From an uncultured Oscillospiraceae bacterium (lineage in GTDB: Bacteria; Bacillota; Clostridia; Oscillospirales; Oscillospiraceae): 64,000 bases of DNA. A program made the translations under genes and the position numbers. Where the stretch lies: assembly GCA_944386985.1 (NCBI GenBank), contig CALXDD010000008.1, positions 1 through 64,000 of the forward strand. The letters are read 5' to 3'. The notes under the pieces are model-generated. The model made no database searches, was not told the DNA's origin, and saw nothing but the letters and a program-made list of their open reading frames with translations. Shown here one piece after another: positions 40,115 to 51,450 of the stretch. Position 1 is the stretch's first letter. Each line of letters opens with the position of its first letter.

Positions 40115-40314
40115 TTTTTCAGTATCAGCTTGAAGTCCCCGTCATAGTCGGACACCGTCACCTGATAGCCGCTGTTTTTGGCAAACCGGGTCACGTTCTC
40201 CACGGAGCACTGATTGTCCACCAACACCTCCAGGGTGTCGGGGTCCTTGCCCTTCACCGCCTTCTGCACCATGACCACCGGCATGGGGCAGGAATATCCG
40301 CGCGCGTCAACCAT
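40111..40314 (-). CDS. TusA/YedF-family sulfurtransferase-like protein
   Basis: A 67-residue SirA/TusA-fold protein, MVDARGYSCPMPVVMVQKAV, with the CPxP motif whose cysteine carries persulfide or selenide in relatives, and LVDNQCSVENVTRFAKNSGY as in YedF. It lies four bases after yedE and overlaps the DUF3343 gene, so it is part of one Se/S unit. Confidence 0.9.
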   Translation of the reverse strand: MVDARGYSCPMPVVMVQKAVKGKDPDTLEVLVDNQCSVENVTRFAKNSGYQVTVSDYDGDFKLILKK

Positions 40315-40318
40315 GTTC

Positions 40319-41419
40319 TCACACCTCCACTTTCGCCATATTGGCCGCGGAAATCACAGCCAGCACCACAAAGCCGCACACCACCGCCAGGGCCACAGGG
40401 CCGGTGCCGATGCCCGTGGCGGAGGAGGCCAGGCCGAAGTTGTGGGCCACCGCCGCGCCCACCACAAAGCCGGTGACGGTGACGGCGGAGTCGGTGTTGC
40501 CCTCACCGGCCAGAATGAGCTGCCGCAGGGGGCAGCCGCCCAAAAGCACAGAGCCCCAGCCCACCAGAACCATGCCCAGAAGGTTCCACAGCGCCTCGTT
40601 GTGGGCGATGGGCTGGTCGGTGAAGCTGAAGGTGAGGCCGTTGCCCACAATGAGATTGCCCACCATCACGGTGATGATAATGGTGATAAAGGCAGACACC
40701 AGGCGGAAGTCCTTGAAGAGCACCGCGTCGCGGATGCCGCCCACCATGCACAGACGGGAGCGCTGGGCCACGGCCCCCACCACCAGAGCCACCACCAGTG
40801 CCAGCGCCCAGGGGGCGTGCTGGGAGCCGGGGCCGCTCTTGCTGAAGATGATGAAGGAGGGCGCCGCCACCAGCAGCGCCAGCAGCACCACCATCACGCC
40901 GGGGAACACGACGCCCTCGGCCATGGTCTGCTTATAGGCACGCTGCAGGGAGAAGCCCCGCTTCAAAAAGGCGATGCCGATGAGGATGCCGATGACAAAG
41001 CCCACCAGACCCACCACGGCGTTGAGGTCGCCGCCGCCGATACGGATGACCATCCGCAGGGGGCACCCCAAAAACACCAGCGCGCCGATCATCACGAACA
41101 CGGCGATGATAAAGCGCAGCATGGGGGAGGAGCCGCCCTTGGGCCGAAACTCCTTCTTCACCGCCGCCACAATGGCGGCCCCCAGCACCAGACCCATGAT
41201 CTCCGGCCGCAGATACTGCACGATGCCCGTACCTACCTCCGCGTCGAAGCCGGCCCGCTGGAAGTTCAGCGCTCCGGAGATGTCCCGCAGGAAGCAGGCG
41301 ATGCAGAAGCCCATGTTGGCGGGATTGCCGTAGGCCGTCAGCAGCACCGCCGCCGCGCCCACCACCACGCCGGCGGCGATCAGCAGGCCGTAGCGTTTGA
41401 GAAAACTCTCTTTTTCCAT
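40319..41419 (-). CDS. yedE: YedE-family selenium/thiosulfate-type transporter
   Basis: A 366-residue membrane protein with about ten helices and two YeeE/YedE repeats: GNPANMGFCIACFLRDISGA, FLGCPLRMVIRIGGGDLNA and LGGCPLRQLILAGEGN, with the conserved cysteines that pass thiosulfate in YeeE. In this operon (with TusA-like and DUF3343) the family is annotated as a selenium-metabolism transporter; the substrate is inferred. ATG follows GGAGAGGAGAA. Its leader holds a terminator-like hairpin. Confidence 0.9.
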   Translation of the reverse strand: MEKESFLKRYGLLIAAGVVVGAAAVLLTAYGNPANMGFCIACFLRDISGALNFQRAGFDAEVGTGIVQYLRPEIMGLVLGAAIVAAVKKEFRPKGGSSPMLRFIIAVFVMIGALVFLGCPLRMVIRIGGGDLNAVVGLVGFVIGILIGIAFLKRGFSLQRAYKQTMAEGVVFPGVMVVLLALLVAAPSFIIFSKSGPGSQHAPWALALVVALVVGAVAQRSRLCMVGGIRDAVLFKDFRLVSAFITIIITVMVGNLIVGNGLTFSFTDQPIAHNEALWNLLGMVLVGWGSVLLGGCPLRQLILAGEGNTDSAVTVTGFVVGAAVAHNFGLASSATGIGTGPVALAVVCGFVVLAVISAANMAKVEV

Positions 41420-41466
41420 CCGAAAATTCTCCTCTCCTTATTTTTGTGAAGAAATCACGGTGGGAG

Positions 41467-41509
41467 AAAAAATGGCGTCTGCGGATTTTCTTCCCCTTCC
41501 GCAAACGCC
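41467..41509 (-). terminator. Terminator-like hairpin in the yedE leader
   Basis: On the minus strand GGCGTTTGCGGA pairs with TCCGCAGACGCC and is followed by ATTTTTTC. It lies between the promoter TTGCAA, 17 bases, TATACT (-10 at 41535-41540) and the yedE start, so it could attenuate the operon. Confidence 0.72.
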
Positions 41510-41658
41510 GATCCCTCCGTTATTCTTATAAAGAGTATACGATACTTTTCCATGAATTGCAAGAGAAATCTGAAGGCCGGAGAAAATCTCCGGCGGCTTG
41601 CGCTGTCTGGGGATGTATGGTATGCTTTTCAAAAGAACAACGGAGGGGGGAACCACCC
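41510..41658. promoter_or_regulatory. Divergent promoters of yedE and the class V aminotransferase
   Basis: Minus: TTGCAA, 17 bases, TATACT for yedE. Plus: TTGCGC (41598-41603), 17 bases, TATGCT (41621-41626). A GCCGGAGAAAATCTCCGGC hairpin lies between them at about 41576-41594. Confidence 0.7.
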
Positions 41659-42807
41659 ATGATCTATATGGACAACGCCGCCACCAGCTTCCCCAAGGCC
41701 CCGGGGGTCAGCGCCGCCATGGTGCGCTACACCGAGGAGGTGGGGGCCTCCATCAACCGGGGGGTCTACGGCTCCGCCCAGGAGGCGGGGATGGAGGCCC
41801 TTTTGCTGCGGGAGAGGGCAGGACAGCTTCTGGGCCGGGGAGACCCCACCCACTGCGTGGTAACGCCGGGGGACACCTGGGGTCTCAATATGGTGCTGCT
41901 GGGGGCGCTGGGCCCCGGGGACCACTGTCTGGTCAGCGCGGTAGAGCACAACGCGGTGATGCGGCCTCTCAGCGCCCTCCATGCCCAGGGGGTGACCTTC
42001 GACCGCATCCCCTGCGACGCCGCCGGGCGGCTGGAGACAGGAGCCATGGAGACCCTTTTCCGCCCCAGCACCCGGCTGGTGGTGCTGGCCCACGGCTCCA
42101 ACGTCAGCGGGACCGTTCAGGACGTGGAGACGGCGGCGGAAATCTGCCGCCGCCATGGGGTGCCTCTGGTTCTGGACGCCGCCCAGACCGCCGGACACTT
42201 CCCCATCGACTTTGACGGCCTGGGCCTCAGCGCCCTGACGGCCCCGGGCCACAAGGGCCTTTTAGGCCCCTCCGGCACGGGACTGCTCCTTTTATCGGAG
42301 GAGTTTGCCGCCTCTCTCCGTCCGGTGATCACCGGGGGCACCGGCTCCGCCTCCGACGAGGAGGCGCAGCCCCCCTATATGCCCGACAAGTTTGAGCCGG
42401 GCACCCCCAACCTGCCGGGGATCTACGGCCTGTCCGCGGCCCTCGGCTACCTTCTCAGCCGGGGCGACGCCATCCGCCGCCGGGAGGAGGAGCTGATCCG
42501 CCAGTTTTTGGACGGGCTTCGGGGGGTGAGGAACATCCGCTTAGCGGGTCCCTGGGAAGCGGAGCGCCGGGCGGCGGTGTTCTCCCTGGACTTTCAGAAC
42601 AGGGACAACGCCGAGGCCGCCTTCCGCCTGGAGCAGGACTACGGCATCCTCACCCGCTGCGGCCTCCACTGCGCCCCTGCGGCCCATAAGACTCTCGGTA
42701 CATTCCCTCAGGGCACCGTCCGCTTCTCTCCCGGCCCCTTCACCACCGACCGGGAGGTTCAGGACACCCTGGCCGCCATCCGCGCCCTTGCGGAACAACA
42801 AGTGTAG
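41659..42807 (+). CDS. Class V aminotransferase (cysteine desulfurase / selenocysteine lyase-like)
   Basis: A 382-residue PLP enzyme of the NifS/CsdB type. MIYMDNAATSFPKAP opens it, the PLP lysine lies in TAPGHKGLLGPSG near residue 200, and the catalytic cysteine in TRCGLHCAPAAHKTLG near 340. With the neighbouring Se/S genes it probably releases sulfur or selenium from (seleno)cysteine. ATG 41659 follows CGGAGGGGGGAACC. It is divergent from yedE. Confidence 0.88.
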   Translation: MIYMDNAATSFPKAPGVSAAMVRYTEEVGASINRGVYGSAQEAGMEALLLRERAGQLLGRGDPTHCVVTPGDTWGLNMVLLGALGPGDHCLVSAVEHNAVMRPLSALHAQGVTFDRIPCDAAGRLETGAMETLFRPSTRLVVLAHGSNVSGTVQDVETAAEICRRHGVPLVLDAAQTAGHFPIDFDGLGLSALTAPGHKGLLGPSGTGLLLLSEEFAASLRPVITGGTGSASDEEAQPPYMPDKFEPGTPNLPGIYGLSAALGYLLSRGDAIRRREEELIRQFLDGLRGVRNIRLAGPWEAERRAAVFSLDFQNRDNAEAAFRLEQDYGILTRCGLHCAPAAHKTLGTFPQGTVRFSPGPFTTDREVQDTLAAIRALAEQQV

Positions 42808-44729
<1,922 letters not shown>

Positions 44730-44751
44730 GACCCGCCCCAAATCGGAAACG

Positions 44752-44790
44752 AAAAAAGGGAGTCCGCCGCGGCGGACTCCCTTTTGTTTT
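44752..44790. terminator. Convergent terminator between gdhA and the SPFH gene
   Basis: AAAAAAGGGAGTCCGCC pairs with GGCGGACTCCCTTTT, with runs on both sides. Confidence 0.92.
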
Positions 44791-44808
44791 GTTGCAGAGG
44801 GGCGGGGG

Positions 44809-45750
44809 TTACTCCTTGCTGTCCACAAAGGCTTCCTTTACCCCGGCGGCCAGGCCCGCAAGGCCCTGGATCTCGCTGGGAATGATGATCTTGGTGGCCT
44901 GACCGTTGGCGGCGGCCTGGAAGGCCTCCAGCGCCTTCAGCTTCACCACCTGGTCGTTGGGGGCCGCCTCGTTGAGGAGCTTCAGGGCGTCGGCGGTGGC
45001 CTGCTGCACCTTGGTGATGGCCTCCGCCTCGGCCTCGGCGGCCATGATCCGGGCGGCCTTCTCCGCCTCGGCGGCCATGATCTTGGCCTGCTTGGCGGCG
45101 TCGGCCTTCAAAATGACGCTCTGCTTCTCGCCCTCGGCCACCAGGATCTGGCTCTGCTTGGTGCCCTCGGCCTGGAGGATGGACTCACGGCGCTCCCGCT
45201 CCGCCTTCATCTGCTTCTCCATGGCGTCCTGAATCTCCCGGGGCGGGATGATATTCTTCAGCTCCACGCGGTTGACCTTGATGCCCCAGGGGTCCGTGGC
45301 CTCGTCCAGAATGGAGCGCATCTTGGTGTTGATGTGGTCCCGGCTGGTGAGGGACTGGTCCAGTTCCAGATCGCCGATGATGTTTCGCAGGGTGGTGGCG
45401 GTCAGGTTCTCGATGGCGCTCATGGGGTGCTCCACGCCGTAGGTGTAGAGCTTGGGATCGGTGATCTGGAAATAAATCACCGTGTCGATCTGCATGGTGA
45501 CGTTATCCTTGGTGATGACGGGCTGGGGCGCGAAGTCCACCACCTGCTCCTTCAGGCTCACCCGCTTGGCCACCCGCTCCACAAAGGGGACCTTCACATG
45601 AAGGCCCACCTCCCACACCGTGGAGAAAGCGCCCAGGCGCTCGATGACGAAGGCCCGGGACTGCTGGACCACATAGATGTTGCGGATGAGGATAACGACG
45701 ACGATGATAGCAATGACAAGAATGGGCAGAAATTTAAGAAGCAACTCCAC
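44809..45750 (-). CDS. SPFH/band 7 membrane protein (stomatin/QmcA-like)
   Basis: A 313-residue protein: one N-terminal membrane helix (LPILVIAIIVVVILIRNIYVV), an SPFH domain (IERLGAFSTVWEVGLHVKVPF, VDFAPQPVITKDNVTM), then a long alanine/glutamate-rich coiled coil with repeated (A/V)AEGEKQS and AAEAEKAARIM units. Such proteins form membrane microdomain scaffolds. GTG 45750 is preferred over ATG 45759 because AGGAGG is nine bases before GTG but touches the ATG. It overlaps the NfeD gene. Confidence 0.92.
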   Translation of the reverse strand: MELLLKFLPILVIAIIVVVILIRNIYVVQQSRAFVIERLGAFSTVWEVGLHVKVPFVERVAKRVSLKEQVVDFAPQPVITKDNVTMQIDTVIYFQITDPKLYTYGVEHPMSAIENLTATTLRNIIGDLELDQSLTSRDHINTKMRSILDEATDPWGIKVNRVELKNIIPPREIQDAMEKQMKAERERRESILQAEGTKQSQILVAEGEKQSVILKADAAKQAKIMAAEAEKAARIMAAEAEAEAITKVQQATADALKLLNEAAPNDQVVKLKALEAFQAAANGQATKIIIPSEIQGLAGLAAGVKEAFVDSKE

Positions 45751-46189
45751 AGGGCACATCCTCCTTCTTCACAATCAGCTTCACACCTTCCACACGCTGT
45801 ACGGAGATCAGGGCATCCTTTTCAATGGGGGCGCCGTCCGTACTGCGGGCGCTCCAGGTCTTCCCGTCGATATAGACGGTGCCGGTGCCGGCGATGTTGT
45901 CGATGGTCTCGGTCACCCGGGCGGTCTGCCCGATGAGGCGGCCCACATTGGTGGGCACCTTGCGGCTGTCCACATACCGGCGCACCAAGGGGCGGGCAGC
46001 GGCCAGGACCGCCGCGGATACCGCCAGGAACAGCACCACCTGCAGCCAGACAGATCCCCCCAGCAGGGCGGCCGCCATGGCCACAAGGGCACCGGCGGCA
46101 AACCAGATGGAGGTCAGCGCCGCTGTGGCTGCCTCCACGATGCCGAACAACAGCAGCAGCGCCAGCCAGACATAGGCGGCTATGGGCAT
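45734..46189 (-). CDS. NfeD-like membrane protein
   Basis: A 151-residue NfeD-family protein with an N-terminal pair of membrane helices ([20 protein letters not shown] and the following hydrophobic stretch) and a C-terminal OB-like NfeD domain ([27 protein letters not shown]). NfeD and SPFH proteins work in pairs and the genes overlap by 17 bases here. A promoter TTGCGG, 17 bases, TATAAT lies at 46243-46271. Confidence 0.9.
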   Translation of the reverse strand: MPIAAYVWLALLLLFGIVEAATAALTSIWFAAGALVAMAAALLGGSVWLQVVLFLAVSAAVLAAARPLVRRYVDSRKVPTNVGRLIGQTARVTETIDNIAGTGTVYIDGKTWSARSTDGAPIEKDALISVQRVEGVKLIVKKEDVPCGVAS

Positions 46190-46394
46190 GTCAGGGCCTC
46201 CTTTCCACGGCGCGGCGCGCCGTACCTTAATAGGGTATTTCTATTATACCATGGCGGGTTTCATACCGCAAGGACTACCTGTTCCGGGAGGATTTCCATT
46301 TTCTTCGAAGGTTTTCTATTGTCTCCCCCTTGCGCTGTGTGCTATACTACAACAAGATCATCCAAACTTTTCATTTCGAGAGGAGATACGAGAA

Positions 46395-47717
46395 ATGATT
46401 TCTGTTGATTACAGTAAAGCTGCCGGCAAGGTATCCGACTTTGTCCCCAGCCTCCAGCAGGCCCACACCTGGCTTCAGGAGGCCACCGGCCGGGGCAACG
46501 ATTTTGTGGGCTGGGTGAACCTGCCCCGGGATTATGACAAGGCGGAGTTCGCCCGCATCCAGGCCGCCGCCAGGAAGATCCAGAGCGACAGCAAGGCCCT
46601 GGTGGTCATCGGCATCGGCGGCTCCTATCTGGGGGCCAAGGGCGCCATCGACTTCCTCTGCTCCCCCAACTACAATCTGAAGAAAAAGAACACCCCCAAC
46701 ATCTACTTTGTGGGCTGCGGCCTCTCCGCAGACTATCTGCAGGAGGTCATGGACCTCATCGGGGACGACGACTTCTCCGTCAACGTGATCTCCAAGTCCG
46801 GCACCACCACCGAGCCCGCCGTGGCCTTCCGGTTCTTCCGGGCGGCCCTGGAGAAGAAGTACGGCAAGGCCGAGGCGGCAAAGCGGATCTACGCCACCAC
46901 CGACAAGGCCCGGGGCGCTCTGAAGAGTCTGGCCGACGCCGAGGGCTATGACACCTATGTGGTGCCCGACGACGTGGGCGGCCGCTACAGCGTGCTCACC
47001 GCCGTGGGCCTTCTGCCCATCGCTGTGGCCGGTGTGGACATCGCCCAGCTGATGGCCGGCGCGGCGGAGATGATGGAGACCTGCCGCAAGGCGGACCTTT
47101 CCGAAAATCCCGCCTGGCAGTATGCCGCCGCCCGCAACGAGCTGTATCAGAGCGGCAAGAAGATCGAGATTCTGGCCGCCTACGAGCCCGCCTTCCGGTT
47201 TATGACCGAGTGGTGGAAGCAGCTCTACGGCGAGAGCGAGGGCAAGGAGAACAAGGGTATTTTCCCCGCCAGCGTGGAGTTCACCGCGGACCTCCACTCC
47301 ATGGGCCAGTACATCCAGCAGGGCGAGCGGCACATCTTTGAAACGGTGGTCCGCTTTGGTCCCTCCGCCGCCGATCTGAAGGTGCCCTACGACGAGTCCG
47401 ACGGGGACGGCCTCAACTTCCTGGCGGGCAAGGATATGGACTACATCGCCACCCAGGCCATGGACGGCACCCTGCTGGCCCATGTGGAGGGCGGCGTGCC
47501 CAACATGATCGTGAAGGTGGGGGAGAAGAACGCCTACACCCTGGGTGAGATCATCTACTTCTTTGAGTATGCCTGCGGTCTCAGCGGCTATCTGCTGGGT
47601 GTGAACCCCTTCGACCAGCCCGGCGTGGAGGCCTATAAGAAGAACATGTTTGCCCTCCTGGGCAAGCCCGGCTATGAGGAGAAGGGCGCGGAGCTCCGGG
47701 CCAAGCTGGGCCGGTAA
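46395..47717 (+). CDS. pgi: Glucose-6-phosphate isomerase
   Basis: A 440-residue PGI, interconverting glucose-6-P and fructose-6-P. Motifs: [19 protein letters not shown] (sugar-phosphate loop), [32 protein letters not shown], and [16 protein letters not shown] [17 protein letters not shown] with the catalytic Glu/His. ATG follows GAGAGGAGAT. A TATACT -10 with TTGTCT at 18 bases precedes it. Its last 54 bases plus one are copied 211 bases downstream. Confidence 0.95.
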   Translation: MISVDYSKAAGKVSDFVPSLQQAHTWLQEATGRGNDFVGWVNLPRDYDKAEFARIQAAARKIQSDSKALVVIGIGGSYLGAKGAIDFLCSPNYNLKKKNTPNIYFVGCGLSADYLQEVMDLIGDDDFSVNVISKSGTTTEPAVAFRFFRAALEKKYGKAEAAKRIYATTDKARGALKSLADAEGYDTYVVPDDVGGRYSVLTAVGLLPIAVAGVDIAQLMAGAAEMMETCRKADLSENPAWQYAAARNELYQSGKKIEILAAYEPAFRFMTEWWKQLYGESEGKENKGIFPASVEFTADLHSMGQYIQQGERHIFETVVRFGPSAADLKVPYDESDGDGLNFLAGKDMDYIATQAMDGTLLAHVEGGVPNMIVKVGEKNAYTLGEIIYFFEYACGLSGYLLGVNPFDQPGVEAYKKNMFALLGKPGYEEKGAELRAKLGR

Positions 47718-47743
47718 GCTGCAGAATTTCCCCCTTTGCAGGA

Positions 47744-47929
47744 GGGCTTGCCCAGCACCGCCGCTTGCGGCGGTACGAGCGTTTTGCTGCGCAAAACCTC
47801 GGCGTAAGGCGGAATTCATTTCCGCCGCGCATGTCCAATCAAAGGGGTCCCCGCGGAGCCTGCTCCGTGGGGAAAAGCCCGGCTACGAGGAGAAGGGCGC
47901 GGAGCTCCGGGCCAAGCTGGGCCGGTAAG
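47744..47929 (+). repeat. Gene-end unit after pgi
   Basis: It opens with GGGCTTGCCCAG (47744-47755), the reverse complement of pgi 47658-47669. Hairpins: 47758-47773, 47781-47797 (GTTTTGCTGCGCAAAAC), 47808-47826 (GGCGGAATTCATTTCCGCC) and 47849-47872. It closes with a 55-base copy of the pgi end (47875-47929 against 47664-47718) with one synonymous change (TAT to TAC). Confidence 0.87.
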
Positions 47930-47960
47930 TTTTGTTTTTCCACGAAAAATAATACATATA

Positions 47961-47998
47961 AGAGGGACAGGCCGGATGGCCTGTCCCTCTGCTGTTTT
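47961..47998. terminator. Terminator after pgi
   Basis: AGAGGGACAGGCC pairs with GGCCTGTCCCTCT, followed by GCTGTTTTC. Confidence 0.8.
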
Positions 47999-48058
47999 CC
48001 CAAAAAGATCCTGCCTTTTCCAAGGCCGGATCTTCTCTCCTTTTTTGCGCCGGACCGC

Positions 48059-49030
48059 TTACGCCTCCGGCAAATCCACAGCAAAGAGGCCGCCTGCGCC
48101 GCCGCTGTGGAGGAAGAGGATGTTCTCTCCGGTAAAATACCCCTCCTTCAAAAGCTCTAAAAACTGGGCGAAGGCCTTGCCGGTGTACACCGGGTCCAGG
48201 AAGATCCCCTCCAGCCGGGCCATCTCCTCCACCGCCGCCGTGTCCTCAGGGCCGGGGATGCCGTAGCCCGCCCCCACATGAAAGCGGATCTCCGGGGGCG
48301 TCACCGTCTCCCCCTCCCGCTCCAGAAGCCGGAGGGCCCCCGCCACCAGGTCCGCCACCACCTGGTCGAAGGGCTCGTTGTCCACCGCCACCGCCAGCAC
48401 CCTGGTGTCAGGAGAATAGAGATGGGTGCCCAGGGTCACTCCGGCGGTGGTGCCGCCGGAGCCGCACACGCATACCGTGTGGTCAAACCGGACGCCCAGG
48501 TCCTTTGCCTGACCATAGGCCTCCTCCATGCCCGCCACATATCCGAGAGACCCCAGGGCCGTGGAGCCGCCCAGGGGAATGGTGTAGGGCACATGGCCCT
48601 CCCGGCGGAGCTTTTCCGCCAGCCGGTCCATCCGGGCGTAGACCTCCTCATAGGAGTCCGTGTCCACAAACCGGACCTCCGCCCCCAGGAGGTGGTCCAG
48701 CAGCAGGTTGCCCTTTTGCTCCGTGACGCCCCGCTCCTTCAAAAAGAGCACCGTCTTCATGCCAAGCTTGGCGCAGCAGGCGGCGGTGAGCATGGCGTGG
48801 TTGGACTGTGCGCCGCCGGTGGTGAACACCACGTCGGCCCCCTGGGCCTTCGCCTGGGCCAGCAGATACTCCAGCTTCCGGACCTTGTTGCCCCCAAGAC
48901 CCACGCCGGTCATGTCGTCCCGCTTGATGTAGATGTTCCTGCCGTACCGGGCGCTGAGATTGGGCAGGCGGTACAGGGGCGTGGGGCCCACACACAGGGG
49001 CAGGCGGGGAAAATCATGGACGCTTTTCAT
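48059..49030 (-). CDS. D-cysteine desulfhydrase / ACC deaminase-family PLP enzyme
   Basis: A 323-residue fold-type II PLP enzyme. The PLP lysine lies in [15 protein letters not shown], followed by [15 protein letters not shown] and the phosphate-binding [13 protein letters not shown]. The family cleaves D-cysteine to pyruvate, ammonia and sulfide, or ACC in soil bacteria; in a gut anaerobe D-cysteine desulfhydrase (DcyD-like) is more likely. It overlaps the acetyltransferase gene by four bases. Confidence 0.87.
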   Translation of the reverse strand: MKSVHDFPRLPLCVGPTPLYRLPNLSARYGRNIYIKRDDMTGVGLGGNKVRKLEYLLAQAKAQGADVVFTTGGAQSNHAMLTAACCAKLGMKTVLFLKERGVTEQKGNLLLDHLLGAEVRFVDTDSYEEVYARMDRLAEKLRREGHVPYTIPLGGSTALGSLGYVAGMEEAYGQAKDLGVRFDHTVCVCGSGGTTAGVTLGTHLYSPDTRVLAVAVDNEPFDQVVADLVAGALRLLEREGETVTPPEIRFHVGAGYGIPGPEDTAAVEEMARLEGIFLDPVYTGKAFAQFLELLKEGYFTGENILFLHSGGAGGLFAVDLPEA

Positions 49031-49539
49031 TGTGCTCCTCCTTCTCTGCCCTCAAGGGGCAGTACCATATCGTGCCAGGGAACGCCGCCATGAACCGACG
49101 CGCCCACTCCCCGGTCCTCAAAGCCGAAGCCGGCATAATAGGGGACCTTTCCCTCCAGACAGGTAAGGGTGACGCTTTTTCGGCCCTCCCGCCGGGCAAG
49201 GTCGATCAGCGCCCGCAAAAGGGCGCCGCCCACTCCTTTGCAGCGGTACTCCGGCAGCACTGCCAGACTGAACACCGCCTGGTGGGGATGGTCCTCCCGG
49301 TGGCAGCTCTCGTCGGCAAACATGGGGTCTTCAATATAGGGCCGGTCAATCACCGGGCCCATGATGTGGCCCACCGGAACGCCGTTCTCCAAAGCCATTA
49401 GAATGTGGCCGGGATAGGCGGCAAGGCGGCGGCCAATGGACGCCTGCTCCGCCCCCTGCTCAGGGGGAAAGCAGGCGGACTCGATGCCGTACAGGGCGTC
49501 AAGATCCTCCGGCCGGGCCCTTCGGATGGAAAGAGACAT
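49027..49539 (-). CDS. GNAT N-acetyltransferase
   Basis: A 170-residue acetyltransferase: IRRARPEDLDALYGIESACF start and the acetyl-CoA loop LPEYRCKGVGGALLRALID, then TLTCLEGKVPYYAGFGFED. It resembles arylalkylamine-type GNATs; the substrate is unknown. ATG 49539 follows GAGGAACC. A TATACT -10 lies at about 49573-49578. It is the first gene of a pair with the desulfhydrase. Confidence 0.87.
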   Translation of the reverse strand: MSLSIRRARPEDLDALYGIESACFPPEQGAEQASIGRRLAAYPGHILMALENGVPVGHIMGPVIDRPYIEDPMFADESCHREDHPHQAVFSLAVLPEYRCKGVGGALLRALIDLARREGRKSVTLTCLEGKVPYYAGFGFEDRGVGASVHGGVPWHDMVLPLEGREGGAQ

Positions 49540-49614
49540 GGATGGTTCCTCCTCGGTATGGATCATGGCACATAGTATACCATACCCCTCCTTCGCCGCG
49601 CAAGGGCGGGCAGG

Positions 49615-49648
49615 AAAACGCCGCAGGCTCCCAAAAGAGCCTGCGGCG
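49615..49648. terminator. Terminator after the PpiC-like lipoprotein gene
   Basis: CGCCGCAGGCTC pairs with GAGCCTGCGGCG; T-run on the minus strand (GCGTTTTCC). Confidence 0.88.
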
Positions 49649-49655
49649 AAAGGGG

Positions 49656-50876
49656 TTACGCCTGGGTGTCGCCGGCGTCGGCCGTACCGGCAGTGTCTGC
49701 GGTATCGGTGGTACCGGAGGTGTCGGTGGTACCGGTGTCCGCGATATCCGCGGTGTCATCGGTCTCCTCAGTCTCCTCCGCCTCGGTGAGCTCCCGGACG
49801 GCGGAGTGAAGGGCGGTATAGGTCTGATAGTCGATCTGGAACTGCCGGATGTCCAGAGTGTTATACGCGTCGCTGTAGGTCATCTCGGCGTTGTCCATGG
49901 CCACGGAAATGAGGTCGGACAGGTACTGGTCCGCCACATACTGGCGGATGGGACGGCGGAGAATGATGTGGTAGCCCGCGTCGGTCGCCACGATGCCGCT
50001 GTACTGGTTCTCCTCCAGGGCCAGGGCAGCCTCCTTGAACTCCGGCAGGAAGTCGGCGTCCTCGGTGACCAGATAGCCGTTGGGATAATAGGACCGGCCG
50101 GGGTCCTGGCTCACCTGATCGGCGATATAGGAGAAGACGGAGGGGGCGCTGTCTCCGGCCTGGTCCAGCATCTCCAGAATCTGCTCCATGGCGGCATAGG
50201 CCTCCATGTTGGCCTCGGCGTCGTCCCCCTTGGTCAGGAGAATGTGGTCGGCCAGCACGGTGTCGGGGGTGATCTCCTCATACTGGTAGAGGACGTCGTC
50301 GGTGATGTACAGGGGGCTGCCCGGCTCCATGGTGGCGTCGTGGAATTCGGAGTAGGTGTAGTAGTCGTAGCTGAAACGCCGGTTGAGCTCGTCGGTGAGG
50401 CCCTGATCCCACAGATAGGCCTCGTACATCTCCTGGCCTCCCAGCTGCTCAGCGTAGCTGTCCAAATCCTGGTCGATGATGGCCTTGTCGTCGTCGGTGA
50501 GGGTGATGCCGTACTCCTCAGACCAGTTCTCCACCACCATGTACATCTTGGCGGTGTTCAGGGCCTCCTGCCGCACCAGATCCTCCACGGTCTGGCCCTC
50601 GGTGACCTCCTCATCCCACTTGAGCAGTCCCGCATCATCCACCCAGTCGGGCACGGAGGAGGTGATGGAGCTCATGGTATAGGCGAGCCAGTAGAAATAC
50701 ATCCGGTTGGTGACCTCCCGGCCATCCACCGTCAGCATCACGGCCTCGGGGTCCAGACCGGTGATCTCATAGAAGATTCCCTCCCCCTGGCCGGCGGGGG
50801 TCTCCTCCTCGGAGGCACAGGCCGCCAGCGTCAGCATCATGCACAGCGCAAGGAGCAGCGCGGTCAATCGTTTCAT
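49656..50876 (-). CDS. Peptidyl-prolyl isomerase-like lipoprotein (PrsA/SurA type)
   Basis: A 406-residue predicted lipoprotein (lipobox TLAAC near residue 20). A SurA-N-like helical region (VTEGQTVEDLVRQEALNTAK) leads to a PpiC-type domain (LADHILLTKGDDAEAN, YYPNGYLVTEDADFLPEFKE, GYHIILRR). The last 35 residues are a low-complexity Asp/Thr/Ala tail (DTADIADTGTTDTSGTTDT). Such proteins help exported proteins fold outside the membrane. ATG follows AAAGGAAACAG. Confidence 0.86.
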   Translation of the reverse strand: MKRLTALLLALCMMLTLAACASEEETPAGQGEGIFYEITGLDPEAVMLTVDGREVTNRMYFYWLAYTMSSITSSVPDWVDDAGLLKWDEEVTEGQTVEDLVRQEALNTAKMYMVVENWSEEYGITLTDDDKAIIDQDLDSYAEQLGGQEMYEAYLWDQGLTDELNRRFSYDYYTYSEFHDATMEPGSPLYITDDVLYQYEEITPDTVLADHILLTKGDDAEANMEAYAAMEQILEMLDQAGDSAPSVFSYIADQVSQDPGRSYYPNGYLVTEDADFLPEFKEAALALEENQYSGIVATDAGYHIILRRPIRQYVADQYLSDLISVAMDNAEMTYSDAYNTLDIRQFQIDYQTYTALHSAVRELTEAEETEETDDTADIADTGTTDTSGTTDTADTAGTADAGDTQA

Positions 50877-51147
50877 GAAACTGTTTCCTTTCCAATCATA
50901 CAGAAATCCGCCCAGCGCGGCAGAATACCGCCGGGCAGGCCGCAAAGCGGCCAGAATAACAGGCAGTATTATAACACAGGTGCCGTCCGGACGCAAGCGG
51001 GGGATGGCGGATTTCCCCGCAAACGCGACCTGCATCCCCGCAGGCAATCCGTCCCCCGGTCCCTGCAAAAAAAGCTTCGAAGCCGCACTTGACTTCGAAG
51101 CTTTTTCCTATCGTTGCACGGGTCCTCCCCAAGAGGAGGAGACAGCG
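50877..51147. terminator. Intergenic with a bidirectional terminator at 51067-51107
   Basis: AAAAAAAGCTTCGAAG pairs with CTTCGAAGCTTTTTC. The remainder holds a -10-like TATAAT for the lipoprotein gene on the minus strand (about 50970) and repeated GCCGCAAAGCGGC-type hairpins. Confidence 0.7.
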
Positions 51148-51324
51148 TTACTGGGGGAACGCCTTGCCGGCCTCAATGACCAGGCCGCACTTGGGGCACT
51201 TGACCTCCTCCGTCACCACGCCGTCCTTGGAGAACACCTCTAAAATCTCTCCGCAGGTGGGGCAGGGCCGCTCCTCTACCGTCGGGGTCCAGGACTTTGC
51301 GCCGCATCCATCTAAAACTGCCAT
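51148..51324 (-). CDS. Small zinc-ribbon protein
   Basis: A 58-residue protein with two CxxC knuckles, RPCPTCGEILEVF and VKCPKCGLVIEAG, a zinc-ribbon layout. No other domain and no known partner. ATG follows AAAAGGAGGCACAGCT, a strong site that supports translation. It lies between the PpiC-type gene and the ygiQ-type gene. Confidence 0.8.
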   Translation of the reverse strand: MAVLDGCGAKSWTPTVEERPCPTCGEILEVFSKDGVVTEEVKCPKCGLVIEAGKAFPQ

Positions 51325-51450
51325 AGCTGTGCCTCCTTTTCTAAATTGGATAGTCTCATTGTATCCCATCAGAGCCGCTATGTCAACAATTTTGCCAAAC
51401 AGCGACAAATTTTCTCCAGTAAATTTGTCCTGTTTGTCCAAATCGCCAGC

